Origin: Alphaproteobacteria bacterium
GTDB taxonomy: Bacteria > Pseudomonadota > Alphaproteobacteria > DSM-16000 > Inquilinaceae
DNA: 64,000 nucleotides
Assembly: GCA_028284045.1 (NCBI GenBank)
Contig: JANQSN010000028.1
Coordinates: forward strand, 124,001 to 188,000
Reading direction: 5' to 3'
Shown here: positions 50,641 through 62,580 of the stretch, one piece after another
Numbering within the stretch: position 1 is the first letter of the stretch
Layout of the letters: every line of letters starts with the position of its first letter
The notes under the pieces: model-generated
Databases searched by the model: none
Told to the model about the DNA's origin: nothing
The model's input: only the letters and a program-made list of their open reading frames with translations
Program-made: the position numbers and the translations under genes

Positions 50641-52488
50641 ATGACCGACTACTCGCTTCAAGGCGCGCCCACGCAGCACAAGGCTTTATTGGCCTGGGTC
50701 GCGGAGATGGCCGCCCTGTGCAAGCCGGCCGAGATCGCCTGGGTCGACGGCACGCAGGCGGAGTACGATCGCCTGTGCCAGATGATGGTCGACGCCGGCA
50801 CCTTCATCCGCCTCAACCCGGAGAAGCGGCCGAACTCCTATCTCGCGCGCTCGCACCCGTCGGATGTCGGCCGGGTCGAAGACCGCACCTTCATCTGCTC
50901 CAAGAACAAGGAAGATGCCGGCCCGACCAACAACTGGGCCCCGCCGGCGGAGATGCGCGCGACGCTGACCGGCCTGTTCGACGGCTGCATGCGCGGCCGG
51001 ACGATGTACATCATCCCCTTCTCCATGGGGCCGCTGGGATCGCCGATCGCCAAGATCGGCATCCAGGTCACCGACAGCGCCTATGTCGTCACCAACATGC
51101 GGATCATGACGCGGATGGGCACGCCCGTCCTCGACGTGCTCGGCACGGACGGCGACTACATCCCCTGCCTGCACTCCGTCGGCGCGCCGCTGGAGCCGGG
51201 CCAGGCCGACGTGCCGTGGCCGTGCGAGCCGGACATCAACCGCAAATACATCGTCCACTTCCCGGAGACCTATGAGATCTGGTCCTACGGCTCCGGCTAT
51301 GGCGGCAACGCGCTGCTCGGCAAGAAGTGCCTGGCGCTGCGCATCGCCTCGGTGATGGCCCGCGACGAGGGCTGGATGGCCGAGCATATGCTGATCATGG
51401 GGATCGAATCGCCGCAAGGGGAGAAGACCTATCTTGCCGCCGCCTTCCCCAGCGCCTGCGGCAAGACCAATCTCGCCATGCTGGTGCCGCCTCCGGGCTT
51501 CGAGGGCTGGAAGGTCCAGACCATCGGCGACGACATCGCCTGGATCAAGAAGGGTCCGGACGGCGTGCTTCGCGCCATCAACCCGGAAGCCGGGTTCTTC
51601 GGCGTCGCGCCGGGCACCAATATGAGCTCCAACCCCAACGCCATGTTGTCGGTGACGAAGAACGTCATCATCACCAACGCGGCGTTGACCGACGACGGCG
51701 ACGTCTGGTGGGAAGGCATGACCGACGAGCCGCCCGCCCACGCCATCGACTGGAAGGGCGAGGACTGGACGCCGGACGCCGGACGCCCGGCGGCCCACCC
51801 GAACGCCCGGTTCACCGCGCCGGCCAGCCAGTGCCCGTGCATCGATCCGGAATGGGAGAACCCCGCCGGCGTGCCCATCGCGGCCTTCATCTTCGGCGGC
51901 CGGATGAGCAAGGAGATGCCGCTGGTCTTCCAGGCGTTCAACTGGAGCCACGGCGTCTACCTCGCCGCCACCATGGGGTCGGAGGCGACCGCCGCCGCCA
52001 TCGGTCAGGCCGCCATGCGCCGCGACCCGATGGCGATGCTGCCGTTCTGCGGCTACAACATGGCCGACTACTTCAGCCACTGGCTGAATGTCGGCCGCAA
52101 GGTCGCCAACCCGCCGCGCATCTTCCGCGTCAACTGGTTCCGCAAGAACGAAGACGGCAAGTTCATGTGGCCGGGCTTCGGCGAGAACATGCGGGTGCTG
52201 AAGTGGATCGTCGACCGGGTGCATGGCAGTGGCTTTGCGGTGGAGAGCCCGATCGGCTGGATGCCGCGCCATGAAGACATCACCTGGTCGGGTCTCGACT
52301 ACGCGGCGGACATCTTCTACGAGCTGATGTCGGTCGGCCGCAGCGCCGGCACGCTGGAGGCGCACGCCCACGAAGAGCAGTTCGACAAGTTCTTCGACCG
52401 GCTGCCGAAGGAGTTCATCTACGAGCGTGAGCTTCTGCGCTCGCGCCTGTGGCGCTCCCCGGAGCATTGGGAGCTGGCGCGCGAGTAG
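50641..52488 (+). CDS. pckG: Phosphoenolpyruvate carboxykinase (GTP)
   Basis: This enzyme interconverts oxaloacetate plus GTP and phosphoenolpyruvate plus CO2 plus GDP, the entry to gluconeogenesis. It is 615 residues, the usual length. The GTP-type kinase loop is [12 protein letters not shown], followed by [14 protein letters not shown] with metal and substrate residues; the N-terminal [18 protein letters not shown] and [15 protein letters not shown] also match PckG. Its use of GTP, not ATP, distinguishes it from the enzyme of most alphaproteobacteria. ATG 50641 follows an in-frame GTG; spacing from GGAGA favours the ATG. Confidence 0.95.
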   Translation: MTDYSLQGAPTQHKALLAWVAEMAALCKPAEIAWVDGTQAEYDRLCQMMVDAGTFIRLNPEKRPNSYLARSHPSDVGRVEDRTFICSKNKEDAGPTNNWAPPAEMRATLTGLFDGCMRGRTMYIIPFSMGPLGSPIAKIGIQVTDSAYVVTNMRIMTRMGTPVLDVLGTDGDYIPCLHSVGAPLEPGQADVPWPCEPDINRKYIVHFPETYEIWSYGSGYGGNALLGKKCLALRIASVMARDEGWMAEHMLIMGIESPQGEKTYLAAAFPSACGKTNLAMLVPPPGFEGWKVQTIGDDIAWIKKGPDGVLRAINPEAGFFGVAPGTNMSSNPNAMLSVTKNVIITNAALTDDGDVWWEGMTDEPPAHAIDWKGEDWTPDAGRPAAHPNARFTAPASQCPCIDPEWENPAGVPIAAFIFGGRMSKEMPLVFQAFNWSHGVYLAATMGSEATAAAIGQAAMRRDPMAMLPFCGYNMADYFSHWLNVGRKVANPPRIFRVNWFRKNEDGKFMWPGFGENMRVLKWIVDRVHGSGFAVESPIGWMPRHEDITWSGLDYAADIFYELMSVGRSAGTLEAHAHEEQFDKFFDRLPKEFIYERELLRSRLWRSPEHWELARE

Positions 52489-52498
52489 CCGCCCGCTC

Positions 52499-53029
52499 AT
52501 GTCGACAACCGACGGGGCGGCCGTCATCCGCCGCCCCGGCCGGCGTTCAGACGGCCCCGGTCCCCCAGCCGGGGCCGTCGACCTGTCCAGGGCACGGCGC
52601 GAGAGGCCCCGACGGGCTCTCGCGCTGGCCACGGCAACGGCGTTCTTGGCGCTGGCGATCGGCGGATCGGCAGCGCCGGCCGCCGGCGAGGAGTGGATCG
52701 GCGTACCGCTGTCCGGCGCACCGATGGTCAATGTGCTGGTGGGGAACTACCTGGTCGGACGCTCGGGCGGCGAGGCTGCCTTCGCCCTGCGCTTCGCGCC
52801 GGACGGCACCGTCGTCTTCGCCAATGATCGCGGCGGCACCGTCCGCGGCTCCTGGCAGATCGTCGACACGCGCGTGTGCATCCAATGGACCGACGCGCCG
52901 CTGCCGGCCTGCCAGCAGCCCTGGCTGGACGGCGACCGGCTGACCTTCACCGACGGCGCCGGCCAGCCGGTGGCGTCCACCCAGCTCAGCCACCAACCGC
53001 CCGGTTGGGCGGCAGACCTCCTGGAGTGA
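52499..53029 (+). CDS. Hypothetical secreted protein
   Basis: This is a 176-residue protein. A long basic lead (RRPGRRSDG...RARRERPRR) precedes a hydrophobic signal (ALALATATAFLALAIGGSAAPAAG), so the real start may lie further in; the ATG at 52499 is the only good one. The mature 100 residues (GAPMVNVLVGNYLVGRSGGEAAFALRFAPDGTVVFANDRGGTVRGSWQI) form a beta-rich domain with two Cys that may pair (VCIQWTDAPLPACQ). I do not recognise a family beyond small periplasmic proteins. It follows pckG by 10 bp. Confidence 0.6.
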   Translation: MSTTDGAAVIRRPGRRSDGPGPPAGAVDLSRARRERPRRALALATATAFLALAIGGSAAPAAGEEWIGVPLSGAPMVNVLVGNYLVGRSGGEAAFALRFAPDGTVVFANDRGGTVRGSWQIVDTRVCIQWTDAPLPACQQPWLDGDRLTFTDGAGQPVASTQLSHQPPGWAADLLE

Positions 53030-53042
53030 TCGCCCCCGCCGA

Positions 53043-53531
53043 TCAGCCGTCCAGATGCGCGGCGAAACCGGCCATCAGCCGGACAAAGGTATCGGCCGCC
53101 GCCGCCAGCGTCGCGTCGGAGAGCCCGCCGTCGAGCCGGAGATCCATCTCCAGATAGGCATAGCGCTCGGCGAACAGATAGGCGCGGGCGAACCGCATGG
53201 TCCGGTTCCACGCGTTGATGTCCGCCAGCGACGGCGGCTCGGTCCGGGTGAAGGCGGCGCGGAATTGGATGTCGCGGCAGGGCGCCTCGGCCGCCGATGC
53301 CGCGTCTTCGGCGCAGTTGTAGAACAGCACGCTGAACGACCGGCCGCCGGATTCGCTGTCCAGCACAGGCGTGCCGTCCTCCAGCGTCGTGACATGCGTC
53401 GGCAGGCCCCAGCCGGTCATCAGGCCGCGCAAGCCATCGGGGCTGAGGTCGGTGCGCAGCGTCTCCGCCGCGGCCACGCCGCCGATCGCCAGGCCGACGC
53501 CGATCATCGGCGCCAGCAGCCATCGCCGCAT
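53043..53531 (-). CDS. YbjN-domain exported protein
   Basis: This 162-residue protein has a signal peptide (RRWLLAPMIGVGLAIGGVAAAE) and a YbjN-like domain: LRGLMTGWGLPTHVTTLEDGTPVL, FSVLFYNC, FRAAFTRTEPPSLADINAWNRTMRFARAYLFAERYAYLEMDLRLDGGLS. The N-rich NAWNR segment and the final helices are typical. YbjN proteins are chaperone-like helpers with poorly defined roles. The ATG at 53531 has GGAG 10 bp upstream, inside the end of the phosphorylase gene, so the two genes are likely coupled. Confidence 0.85.
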   Translation of the reverse strand: MRRWLLAPMIGVGLAIGGVAAAETLRTDLSPDGLRGLMTGWGLPTHVTTLEDGTPVLDSESGGRSFSVLFYNCAEDAASAAEAPCRDIQFRAAFTRTEPPSLADINAWNRTMRFARAYLFAERYAYLEMDLRLDGGLSDATLAAAADTFVRLMAGFAAHLDG

Positions 53532-53532
53532 G

Positions 53533-56013
<2,481 letters not shown>

Positions 56014-56165
56014 GGACGGCAGGACCCTTGATCGAGGTCGGGGAAGGGCGGGCGCCCAACCATTCGCTTGGCCTCCACCTGGCGCCTCGCCAAGATGAAG
56101 AGCGTAACACTTTGCGCCCTCTTCGAAGCGCAAGTCTAGGCGGGATCCGGTTAAGGAATGTCAAC

Positions 56166-57221
56166 CTAGCCGCTAGGGAACAAGGCTGGTCGCAGGAAGT
56201 CGGACATTAGGATGTTCGCCCGCGCGCGCACCGCGTCATCCCGCCCCAGCAGATAGCCCGCATCGTCGCTGCACAGGGCCAGGATCGCCTGGCGGCTCAC
56301 CGCGTCGGTCATGGCGACGCCGGTCCGGGCCTCGCGCACGACCCGCGCCGCATCGACGCGGAACTGGCAGGCGGCAATGTTGCGCCCCACCCGTCGCGGG
56401 CCGGCGAAGGGACCGTCCCACTGGTGGTAGGCGCCGGCCATGACGACCACCTCCGCCGCCGGCGCCCCGCCGGCCGCCAGGTCGCCGGCGATCTCCCGGC
56501 AGCGCGCCGGATCGGTGATGTCGTCGAGCTCCCCCAGCAACATCAAGACCGGCGCGCCGGTGGCGCGGCGGTCGTCGAAGCGGGCAAGACACGGGCCGTA
56601 GAGGCCGATATGGGCAACGAAGCGCCGGCCCCCAATGGCGAAGGCCGCCGCCACCGGCTCGTGGGCCGCCAGCACCGCCGCCATGCCGCCGTAGGAGAAG
56701 CCCATCACCGCCACCCGGTCGCCGTCGATCTCCGGCCGGTCGGCGAGGAAGGCCAGCCCCGAATAAGCGTCGGCCAGGTACATGGCCTCGGTGATCGACA
56801 GCACGCGCCGGGTGAACCCGGTGGCGATGTCCCGGCGCGGGGCGAACACGTCGACCACAAGGGCAGCCACCCCCATCGCCGCGAACTGCCGGGCATAGGT
56901 CGGCGATCGGCTGGGCATGACCCCGCCGGCGCCGTGCAGCAGGACGACCGCCGGCACGGGCGCGCCGCCGCCCTGCGGCAGGTAGAGCCGCGCCGACGCC
57001 GTCACCGCCGGCACGTCGGGGTCTGGCGCGTCGACCAACCCGAACGGGCTGATGCTGGGGAAGCCGACCGGTTGGCCGCCATCCGCCGCGCCCAGGGCCG
57101 TGTGCGCCGGCCACTGGCCGAAGGGCACGAGATCGGCGTCGGCGTGCGGGGCGGCCGCCAGCATCAGCGCCGCCGCACAGGCCGCGACCCGCGACCTCCG
57201 ACCCCGGGTCGACGCCGACAT
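56166..57221 (-). CDS. Dienelactone hydrolase-like exported alpha/beta hydrolase
   Basis: This 351-residue protein has a signal peptide (ACAAALMLAAAPHADA) and an alpha/beta-hydrolase domain. VLLHGAGGVMPSRSPTYARQFAAMG holds the oxyanion region. The nucleophile is Ser176 in MGFSYGGM, the acid is in LGELDDITDP (about 233-234) and the His is 266 in GAYHQWDG. Dienelactone hydrolases have a Cys nucleophile; the Ser here suggests a different esterase activity. It lies between telA and glgP on the same strand, 152 bp before the latter. Confidence 0.82.
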   Translation of the reverse strand: MSASTRGRRSRVAACAAALMLAAAPHADADLVPFGQWPAHTALGAADGGQPVGFPSISPFGLVDAPDPDVPAVTASARLYLPQGGGAPVPAVVLLHGAGGVMPSRSPTYARQFAAMGVAALVVDVFAPRRDIATGFTRRVLSITEAMYLADAYSGLAFLADRPEIDGDRVAVMGFSYGGMAAVLAAHEPVAAAFAIGGRRFVAHIGLYGPCLARFDDRRATGAPVLMLLGELDDITDPARCREIAGDLAAGGAPAAEVVVMAGAYHQWDGPFAGPRRVGRNIAACQFRVDAARVVREARTGVAMTDAVSRQAILALCSDDAGYLLGRDDAVRARANILMSDFLRPALFPSG

Positions 57222-57227
57222 CGCCGG

Positions 57228-58379
57228 TCAGTCGATCGCGGTCTGTTGGCGGCGCAGCTCTTCTTCGGCCTGGGCGAGCGCGGCGCGGCCCTGCTGGCGC
57301 GCCTCGCGGGCCTCGCGCTCCAGCCCGTCGACCTTGTCCAGGGTCGCCACCAGCTTGCCGATCGTCTCGGCGATGGCGTCGACATCGGCGATGCCGCGCT
57401 TGGTCTGCTCGTGCATCGCCATGGTGTTCTGGTCGAGCTGGTCGGCCATGGCGCGGAGCTGGGCGTTGGTGAAGTCGGTCATCGCGCTCAGCGTCTCAAG
57501 GCCGTTCCTCTGACGAAGCTGCTCGACATGGATCAGCATGGTGTTCTTCCAAGCCGGGATGCCGTGGTCGATGGCGCTTTGCAGCTCCTCCACCAGCGTG
57601 ATGCCGGTCTGCTGGACCTGGCGGATGGTCGGCATCGCCGCATGGGCGATCGCCTTGGACTTCTCCAGGTTCAGGATCTTGCGGTCGAGCCGGTCGGTCG
57701 CCGACTCCAGGTCGCGCACCTGCTGGGCGACGATCAAGGCGTCGGGGTCGTTCGCCTTGGCCTCCGCGACCCGCTTCTGCTGCGGCAGCACGGTGTCGCG
57801 GTAATGGGTCAGCGTCTCGCGGCCGGCGACGATGTGCAGCATCAGCTCTGCGAAATTGTCCATGTTCTGCTCGAACAGCTTGTCGAGCATGACCAGGCCG
57901 AGCTTGACGTCGTGAACTTGGTCCTCAAGCTGCGCGGCGATGCTGTCGATCTGGCCGCGCGCGGTCTGGAAGTCGTCGGTGAACCGCGAGATCTCCTTCT
58001 TCAGATTGAAGAAGAGCTTGCCGAAGAAGCCGCGATCCTGGTTCAGGCCGGAGACGTCGAGGCCGCCGGCGATCATCTTGATGTCGCTCAGCCGCTCGTG
58101 CACCGGCCCGAGATCGCGGGCCATCACCTGGTCCAGCACGGTATCGGCGAAGTCGGCGACCTGCTTTTCCGACTGCGTGCCGAAGCTCAGCACGCTGGTC
58201 GCCGACAACAGGTCGATGGTCTGTTTGATCTGATCGATCCGCGTCCGCTCGGTCTCGGTGATGTCGACGGCGTCGGCGACATTGCGGGCCAGCGCGCGTT
58301 CCGCACCGGCGACCGGCGGGCTGGCGGCCACGGGCAGCGTCATCGCGGGGGCTTCGGCGGGGCTGTCGGCGCTGGTCAT
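57228..58379 (-). CDS. TelA/toxic-anion-resistance family protein
   Basis: This is a 383-residue soluble protein that is nearly all helical, with long coiled-coil segments. The family pattern includes SVLSFGTQSEKQVADFADTVLDQVMARD, GFFGKLFFNLKKEISRF and PTIRQVQQTGITLVEELQSAIDHGIPAWKNTM. TelA proteins were linked to tellurite and cell-envelope stress resistance, but the mechanism is unknown. Most tellurite operons carry terD genes, which are absent here. ATG 58379 was chosen; the longer frame from 58421 is less likely. The hydrolase gene follows after 6 bp. Confidence 0.85.
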   Translation of the reverse strand: MTSADSPAEAPAMTLPVAASPPVAGAERALARNVADAVDITETERTRIDQIKQTIDLLSATSVLSFGTQSEKQVADFADTVLDQVMARDLGPVHERLSDIKMIAGGLDVSGLNQDRGFFGKLFFNLKKEISRFTDDFQTARGQIDSIAAQLEDQVHDVKLGLVMLDKLFEQNMDNFAELMLHIVAGRETLTHYRDTVLPQQKRVAEAKANDPDALIVAQQVRDLESATDRLDRKILNLEKSKAIAHAAMPTIRQVQQTGITLVEELQSAIDHGIPAWKNTMLIHVEQLRQRNGLETLSAMTDFTNAQLRAMADQLDQNTMAMHEQTKRGIADVDAIAETIGKLVATLDKVDGLEREAREARQQGRAALAQAEEELRRQQTAID

Positions 58380-58484
58380 GGCGGGGGCGGTCCTATGCGC
58401 TCTCAAGAGGGCCGGCACCATACCGATCAGGACCGGCCGGCGCCACCGCAGGGCGATGACGGCCGAGCGCCTGTCACCCGCCGG

Positions 58485-59720
58485 TCAGCCGCCGATACTG
58501 CCGAAGACGCTGATGAAGATCGCCGCGAAGATGGCCGAGGTGATGACGCCGGAGATGCTGGCGCCCAGCGCATGCGGCAGCACCACCGCGTCGGGGGTCA
58601 CTTCCGCCACCGTCTTCTGCGCGACCTTCGCGCAGGTCGGCACGCAGCTCACCCCGGCGATGCCGATCACCGGGTTGAACTTGCCGCCGGTGGCGAAGTA
58701 GAGGACGTAGCCGCCGATGATGCCGCCGATACCGCTGATGGTCAGCGCGAAGATGCCCAGCACCAGCAGGATCAGCACCTGGGGGTTGAGGATCGTGTTG
58801 GCCTCGCAAAGCACGCCCAAGAGCAGGCCGAGGAAGAAGGTGGCACCATAGAGCACCGGCCCGCTCAGGACTTCGGCGAACTTCACGAGCCCGCTCTCGC
58901 GCACCACCACGCCGATGAACAGCGAGAAGAACAGGGGCGCGGCCACCGGGAACAAGAGGCTCAAGGAGACGCAGGCGATCACGCAGAACACGAGCTTCTG
59001 CGCCGGGGTGATGTCCATCGGCTTGTCCATCGGCATGCGCATGCCGCGAATCCGCCGGGGCACCATCAGCTTGCACAGATACGGATAGCCGCCATAGGTC
59101 AGGCCTAGATAGAGATAGGCGACCACCGTGATCGGCACGAACAGCTCGTCCGACAGGATCAGCGACGCGAACAGGATCATCGGCCCGTCGGCCCCGCCGA
59201 TGGTGGCCGTCGCCGCGGCATCGGCCAGCGGCAGGCCGAACCACACCGCCACCGGCAGGGTCACCACGGTGCCCAGCTCGGCGAACAGCGCGATGGTCAT
59301 GCTGGTGAACGGCCGCGCCATGACATAGCCGACATCCAACAGCACGCCGATGCCCATGAACACCAGGCACGCGATCAGGCCGTTGGAGAAGGCGAAGGAA
59401 TAGACCGGCTGCAGCCAGTCGACCTGCAGGGTCTGGATCAGGGCCGGCACGTCCTCGCCGAGCAGCGGGTCGAGGAACAACGTGCCCTGCAGGCGGGTGC
59501 CGTCCTCCCCCGTGCCGAGGAACAGGACGCCGGCATTGATCACCGCCATGCCGAGACCCATCGGGATCATCAGCAGGGCTTCCAGGATGCCCTTGCGGCC
59601 GAGATAGATCAGCAGGCAGCCCAGCGCGATCAGGAACAGCCGCATCAACAGGACAGGGGTCTCGCTGTCCGCCAGCGTCGCGACGCCTTGGAAGATCTCC
59701 AGAAGATTGACGTCTTGCAT
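58485..59720 (-). CDS. Sodium-translocating decarboxylase, beta subunit (OadB/MmdB-like)
   Basis: This 411-residue membrane protein drives sodium export during decarboxylation of the carboxybiotin carrier. Family motifs are GKKGILEALLMIPMGLGMAV-like RKGILEALLMIPMG, GIGVLLDVGYVMARP, TIGGADGPMILFASLILS and AGVSCVPTCAKVAQ near the end. The conserved Asp in GGADGP is part of the sodium path. It is the last gene of a four-gene operon with the carboxyltransferase, gamma subunit and biotin carrier, all on the minus strand. Confidence 0.92.
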   Translation of the reverse strand: MQDVNLLEIFQGVATLADSETPVLLMRLFLIALGCLLIYLGRKGILEALLMIPMGLGMAVINAGVLFLGTGEDGTRLQGTLFLDPLLGEDVPALIQTLQVDWLQPVYSFAFSNGLIACLVFMGIGVLLDVGYVMARPFTSMTIALFAELGTVVTLPVAVWFGLPLADAAATATIGGADGPMILFASLILSDELFVPITVVAYLYLGLTYGGYPYLCKLMVPRRIRGMRMPMDKPMDITPAQKLVFCVIACVSLSLLFPVAAPLFFSLFIGVVVRESGLVKFAEVLSGPVLYGATFFLGLLLGVLCEANTILNPQVLILLVLGIFALTISGIGGIIGGYVLYFATGGKFNPVIGIAGVSCVPTCAKVAQKTVAEVTPDAVVLPHALGASISGVITSAIFAAIFISVFGSIGG

Positions 59721-59790
59721 CTGCGAGGTCCCTGGGCGCTAGAAGGCGGGTCGCGAAGAGCGTCGGCGGGGGCGCACCGCCCCCTGCCCG

Positions 59791-60189
59791 TCAGCCGATG
59801 GTCAAGAGCGGCTGGCCCGGCTCCACGCCGTCGCCCGCATTGACGTGGATGGCCGTCACCTTGCCGCTGGCATGGGCGTTGACGATGGTCTTCATCTTCA
59901 TCGCCTCGATGGTCGCCACCTTGTCGCCTTCCGCCACCTGCTGGCCGAGCTGGACGTCGATGGAGTGCACGACACCGGCCAGCGGACTGACCTCATCGCC
60001 GGCACCGGCCGCCGGGGCCGCCGCCGGGGCGGGTGCCGCCTGTGCCGGGGCCGCCGGTACCGCGGGTGCCTGGCGCGCCGCCGCCATGTCGCCCGGCTGC
60101 GGCAGGGTCATCGGGGACAGCTCGCCGATTTCCTCGACCGTCACCGTATAGGGGCGGCCGTCCACGGTGATCTTGAAGGTCCGTTGCAT
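59791..60189 (-). CDS. Biotin carrier subunit of the decarboxylase (MmdC-like)
   Basis: This 132-residue protein is a biotinyl carrier. The C-terminal biotinyl domain carries the EAMKM motif at 95-99, with Lys98 the biotinylation site, and GKVTAIHVNAGDGVEPGQPLLTIG at the end. A Pro/Ala-rich flexible linker (about 36-64) separates it from a short N-terminal domain (MQRTFKITVDGRPYTVTVEEIG). The carrier shuttles CO2 from the carboxyltransferase to the membrane beta subunit. ATG 60189 is preceded by CAGGAGAG. Longer frames are not needed. Confidence 0.93.
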   Translation of the reverse strand: MQRTFKITVDGRPYTVTVEEIGELSPMTLPQPGDMAAARQAPAVPAAPAQAAPAPAAAPAAGAGDEVSPLAGVVHSIDVQLGQQVAEGDKVATIEAMKMKTIVNAHASGKVTAIHVNAGDGVEPGQPLLTIG

Positions 60190-60283
60190 GGGCTCTGGCT
60201 CTCCTGGAGGTCCGCTTGCGGGGGGTTCGCGGATCATCCGCAAGGGCGGTCGTGCCGCGGCCTGTCGGCCGGCGGCGCGCGCG

Positions 60284-60634
60284 TCAGCGCTTTCGCGGCT
60301 GGTGGGAGGTTTGGTGAAGGATGCGGCCTTCTGCGGTCCAGGCACGGCCGTGTTCGACCGCCTCCTGAATGCGCACGATGCGATGGGCGCCGACCAGCGC
60401 ATAGACCGCCGCCGCGATTGCCGCGATGTCGTCCTGGGCATGGTCGACCGCCGGCCCCGGCGCGGCGGGGCTCGCCATCTGCTTCGCCGTCGCCGGCGCC
60501 GCCCCTCGGCGGCTGGACATCGACAGGACGACGACGATCAGCTTGATGACGACGGCCACCACCAGCGAGATGACGATCGCCAACCCGTACATCTGAAGCG
60601 ACAGCCAGGACAGCGCGCCGATATCGGTTTCCAA
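60284..60634 (-). CDS. Sodium-pump decarboxylase gamma subunit (OadG-like)
   Basis: This 116-residue protein has one N-terminal transmembrane helix (LSLQMYGLAIVISLVVAVVIKLIVVVLS), a polar linker and a C-terminal helical segment (DDIAAIAAAVYALVGAHRIVRI) like that of OadG/MmdD, which tethers the carrier and metal-binding subunits to the membrane. I chose TTG at 60634 as start because GGAG lies about 9-10 bp upstream and the N-terminus then matches small gamma subunits; the ATG at 60688 would add 18 unusual residues. It lies between the carboxyltransferase and biotin carrier genes. Confidence 0.8.
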   Translation of the reverse strand: METDIGALSWLSLQMYGLAIVISLVVAVVIKLIVVVLSMSSRRGAAPATAKQMASPAAPGPAVDHAQDDIAAIAAAVYALVGAHRIVRIQEAVEHGRAWTAEGRILHQTSHQPRKR

Positions 60635-60717
60635 GGTCCTTGTCTCCGTCGGCGAGGAAGGCCGTGACCGGCCGCACGCACCACGCAAAGCCGCCCAGCG
60701 GGCAGCCGGAAGATGCC

Positions 60718-62271
60718 CTAGAGCGGGATATCCCCGTGCTTCTTGGCCGGCCGCAGCTCCCGCTTGCTCAACACCTTGCGGAAGGCCAGCGCCAGCACCC
60801 CGCGCGTCTGCGAGGGGCGGATGACGTCGGTGATGTAGCCGCGCGAGGCCGACAGATAGGGCGAGGCGAACTCCGCGCGGTATTCAGCCGCCAGCTCCGC
60901 GGCGCGGGCGCGGCGGTCCTCCGCCTCCTTCAACTCCTTGCGGTAGAGGATGTTGACGGCCCCTTCCGCGCCCATCACCGCGATCTCCGCGGTCGGCCAG
61001 GCATAGACCATGTCGGCGCCCATCTCCTGGCTGCACATGGCGAGGTAGGATCCGCCATAGGCCTTGCGCAGGATCAGCGTGATCTTCGGCACGGTCGCCG
61101 AGGCATAGACATAGAGCAGCTTGGCGCCATGGCGGATGATGCCGCCGCGCTCCTGTTCGATTCCCGGCAGGAAACCCGGCACGTCCACCAGGTTCAGGAT
61201 CGGGATGTTGAAGGCGTTGCAGAACCGGATGAAGCGCGCGCCCTTGTCGGAGGCATCGATGTCCAGCGCGCCGGCCTTCTCCGCCGGGTTGTTGGCGATG
61301 ATGCCGATGACGATGCCTTCGATCCGCGCGAAACCGACGACGATGTTGCGTGCCCAGCCGGCATGCACTTCCAGGAAATCGCCGCCGTCCACCAGCCGGG
61401 CGATCACCGCATGCACGTCCATCGGCTCGCTGGAGGTCGCCGGGATCATCCCTTCGATCTCGTCGTCCTCGCCCAGGACGAATTCCGGGTTCGGGTGGTG
61501 CGGCGGATCTTCGCTGTTGTTCGACGGCAGGAAGGAGAGGAGCCGGCGCGTCAACAGCACCGCATCCTGATCGGTCTCCGCGACGAAATGGACGTTGCCG
61601 CTGACCGTGGCGTGGACGTCGGCGCTGCCGACCTCGTCCATGCTGGTGGCCCGCCCGGTCACGGCCTTGATCACCTCCGGCCCGGTGATGAACATGTAGG
61701 CGTTCTGCCGGGTCATGATGATGAAGTCCATCAACGCCGGCGAGTACGACGCGCCGCCGGCGCACGGGCCCGCGACCACCGCGATCTGCGGCACCACGCC
61801 CGACAGCAGGACGTTGTGGTAGAAGACCTCGCCATAGCCGGACAGCGCGTCGACGCCTTCCTGGATGCGCGCCCCGCCGCTGTCCTTGAAGGCGACCAGC
61901 GGCACGCCGACCTTCAGCGAATAGCGCATCGCCTGCACCATCTTCTGGGCATGCATCTTGCCCAGCGTGCCGGCGGCGACGGTGAAGTCCTGGCTGAAGG
62001 CGGCGACCTGGCGGCCATCGGTATAACCGGTGCCGACGATCACGCCGTCGGCCGGCAGATCCTTGCCGTCCAGGCCGAAATGCCGCGCCGTGTGGCGGAT
62101 ATGGGCGCCGATCTCTTGGAAGGTGTTCTCCTGGAACAGCGCATCCAGCCGCTCGCGAGCGGTCATCAGCCCCTTGTCGTGGCGCTCCTGGATCTTGCCG
62201 GCACCACCGGCTTCGTCGAGAACCCGGCGCCGCTCGGCCAGGGTGTCGAGGAGCTCTTTCGCAATCACCAT
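60718..62271 (-). CDS. Acyl-CoA decarboxylase/carboxylase carboxyltransferase subunit (MmdA-like)
   Basis: This 517-residue protein moves a carboxyl group from an acyl-CoA (methylmalonyl-CoA or similar) to biotin. It has the two-domain crotonase-like architecture: KDSGGARIQEGVDALSGYGEVFYHN, GPCAGGASYSPALMDF, then VPGFLPGIEQERGGIIRHGAKLLYVYA and GGSYLAMCSQEMGADMVYAWPTAEIAVMGAEGA. No biotin carboxylase gene accompanies it, whereas membrane beta and gamma subunits do, so it acts as part of a sodium-pumping decarboxylase and not a carboxylase. ATG 62271 gives MVIAKELLDTLAERRR. Confidence 0.9.
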   Translation of the reverse strand: MVIAKELLDTLAERRRVLDEAGGAGKIQERHDKGLMTARERLDALFQENTFQEIGAHIRHTARHFGLDGKDLPADGVIVGTGYTDGRQVAAFSQDFTVAAGTLGKMHAQKMVQAMRYSLKVGVPLVAFKDSGGARIQEGVDALSGYGEVFYHNVLLSGVVPQIAVVAGPCAGGASYSPALMDFIIMTRQNAYMFITGPEVIKAVTGRATSMDEVGSADVHATVSGNVHFVAETDQDAVLLTRRLLSFLPSNNSEDPPHHPNPEFVLGEDDEIEGMIPATSSEPMDVHAVIARLVDGGDFLEVHAGWARNIVVGFARIEGIVIGIIANNPAEKAGALDIDASDKGARFIRFCNAFNIPILNLVDVPGFLPGIEQERGGIIRHGAKLLYVYASATVPKITLILRKAYGGSYLAMCSQEMGADMVYAWPTAEIAVMGAEGAVNILYRKELKEAEDRRARAAELAAEYRAEFASPYLSASRGYITDVIRPSQTRGVLALAFRKVLSKRELRPAKKHGDIPL

Positions 62272-62580
62272 GGGCCGTCTGCTCTCATGTCCGCGCCGGA
62301 TCGGGGGGGACAGTGCCGGACAGGGGGCGTCCGGACACCGGGGGCACGGCCGACGGGGCGACAGCTTCCGCCCGCACGGCACGACCGCGATAGCATGCGA
62401 GCTATCATTGGTGGTGCCGGGCGTCCTTGAGGTAGATCAGTTCAAATCGAAGCACCCCGGCGGCGTCCGCCGAATTGATGTGCCTCGCCCGGGCGGCGAG
62501 TCGGAGGGCACCCGCCCCTGCGGACCACGACGCCGCGGCGGGCGATGACATCGGGGCGGGATCGGAAAGGACCGGGCGAC
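62272..62580. other. Divergent intergenic region, no gene seen
   Basis: About 309 bp lie between the divergent carboxyltransferase and membrane cyclase genes, so both promoters should be here. An AAAGGACC stretch (62565-62572) serves as ribosome-binding site for the cyclase. No repeat, RNA gene or convincing operator was recognised. Confidence 0.3.
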
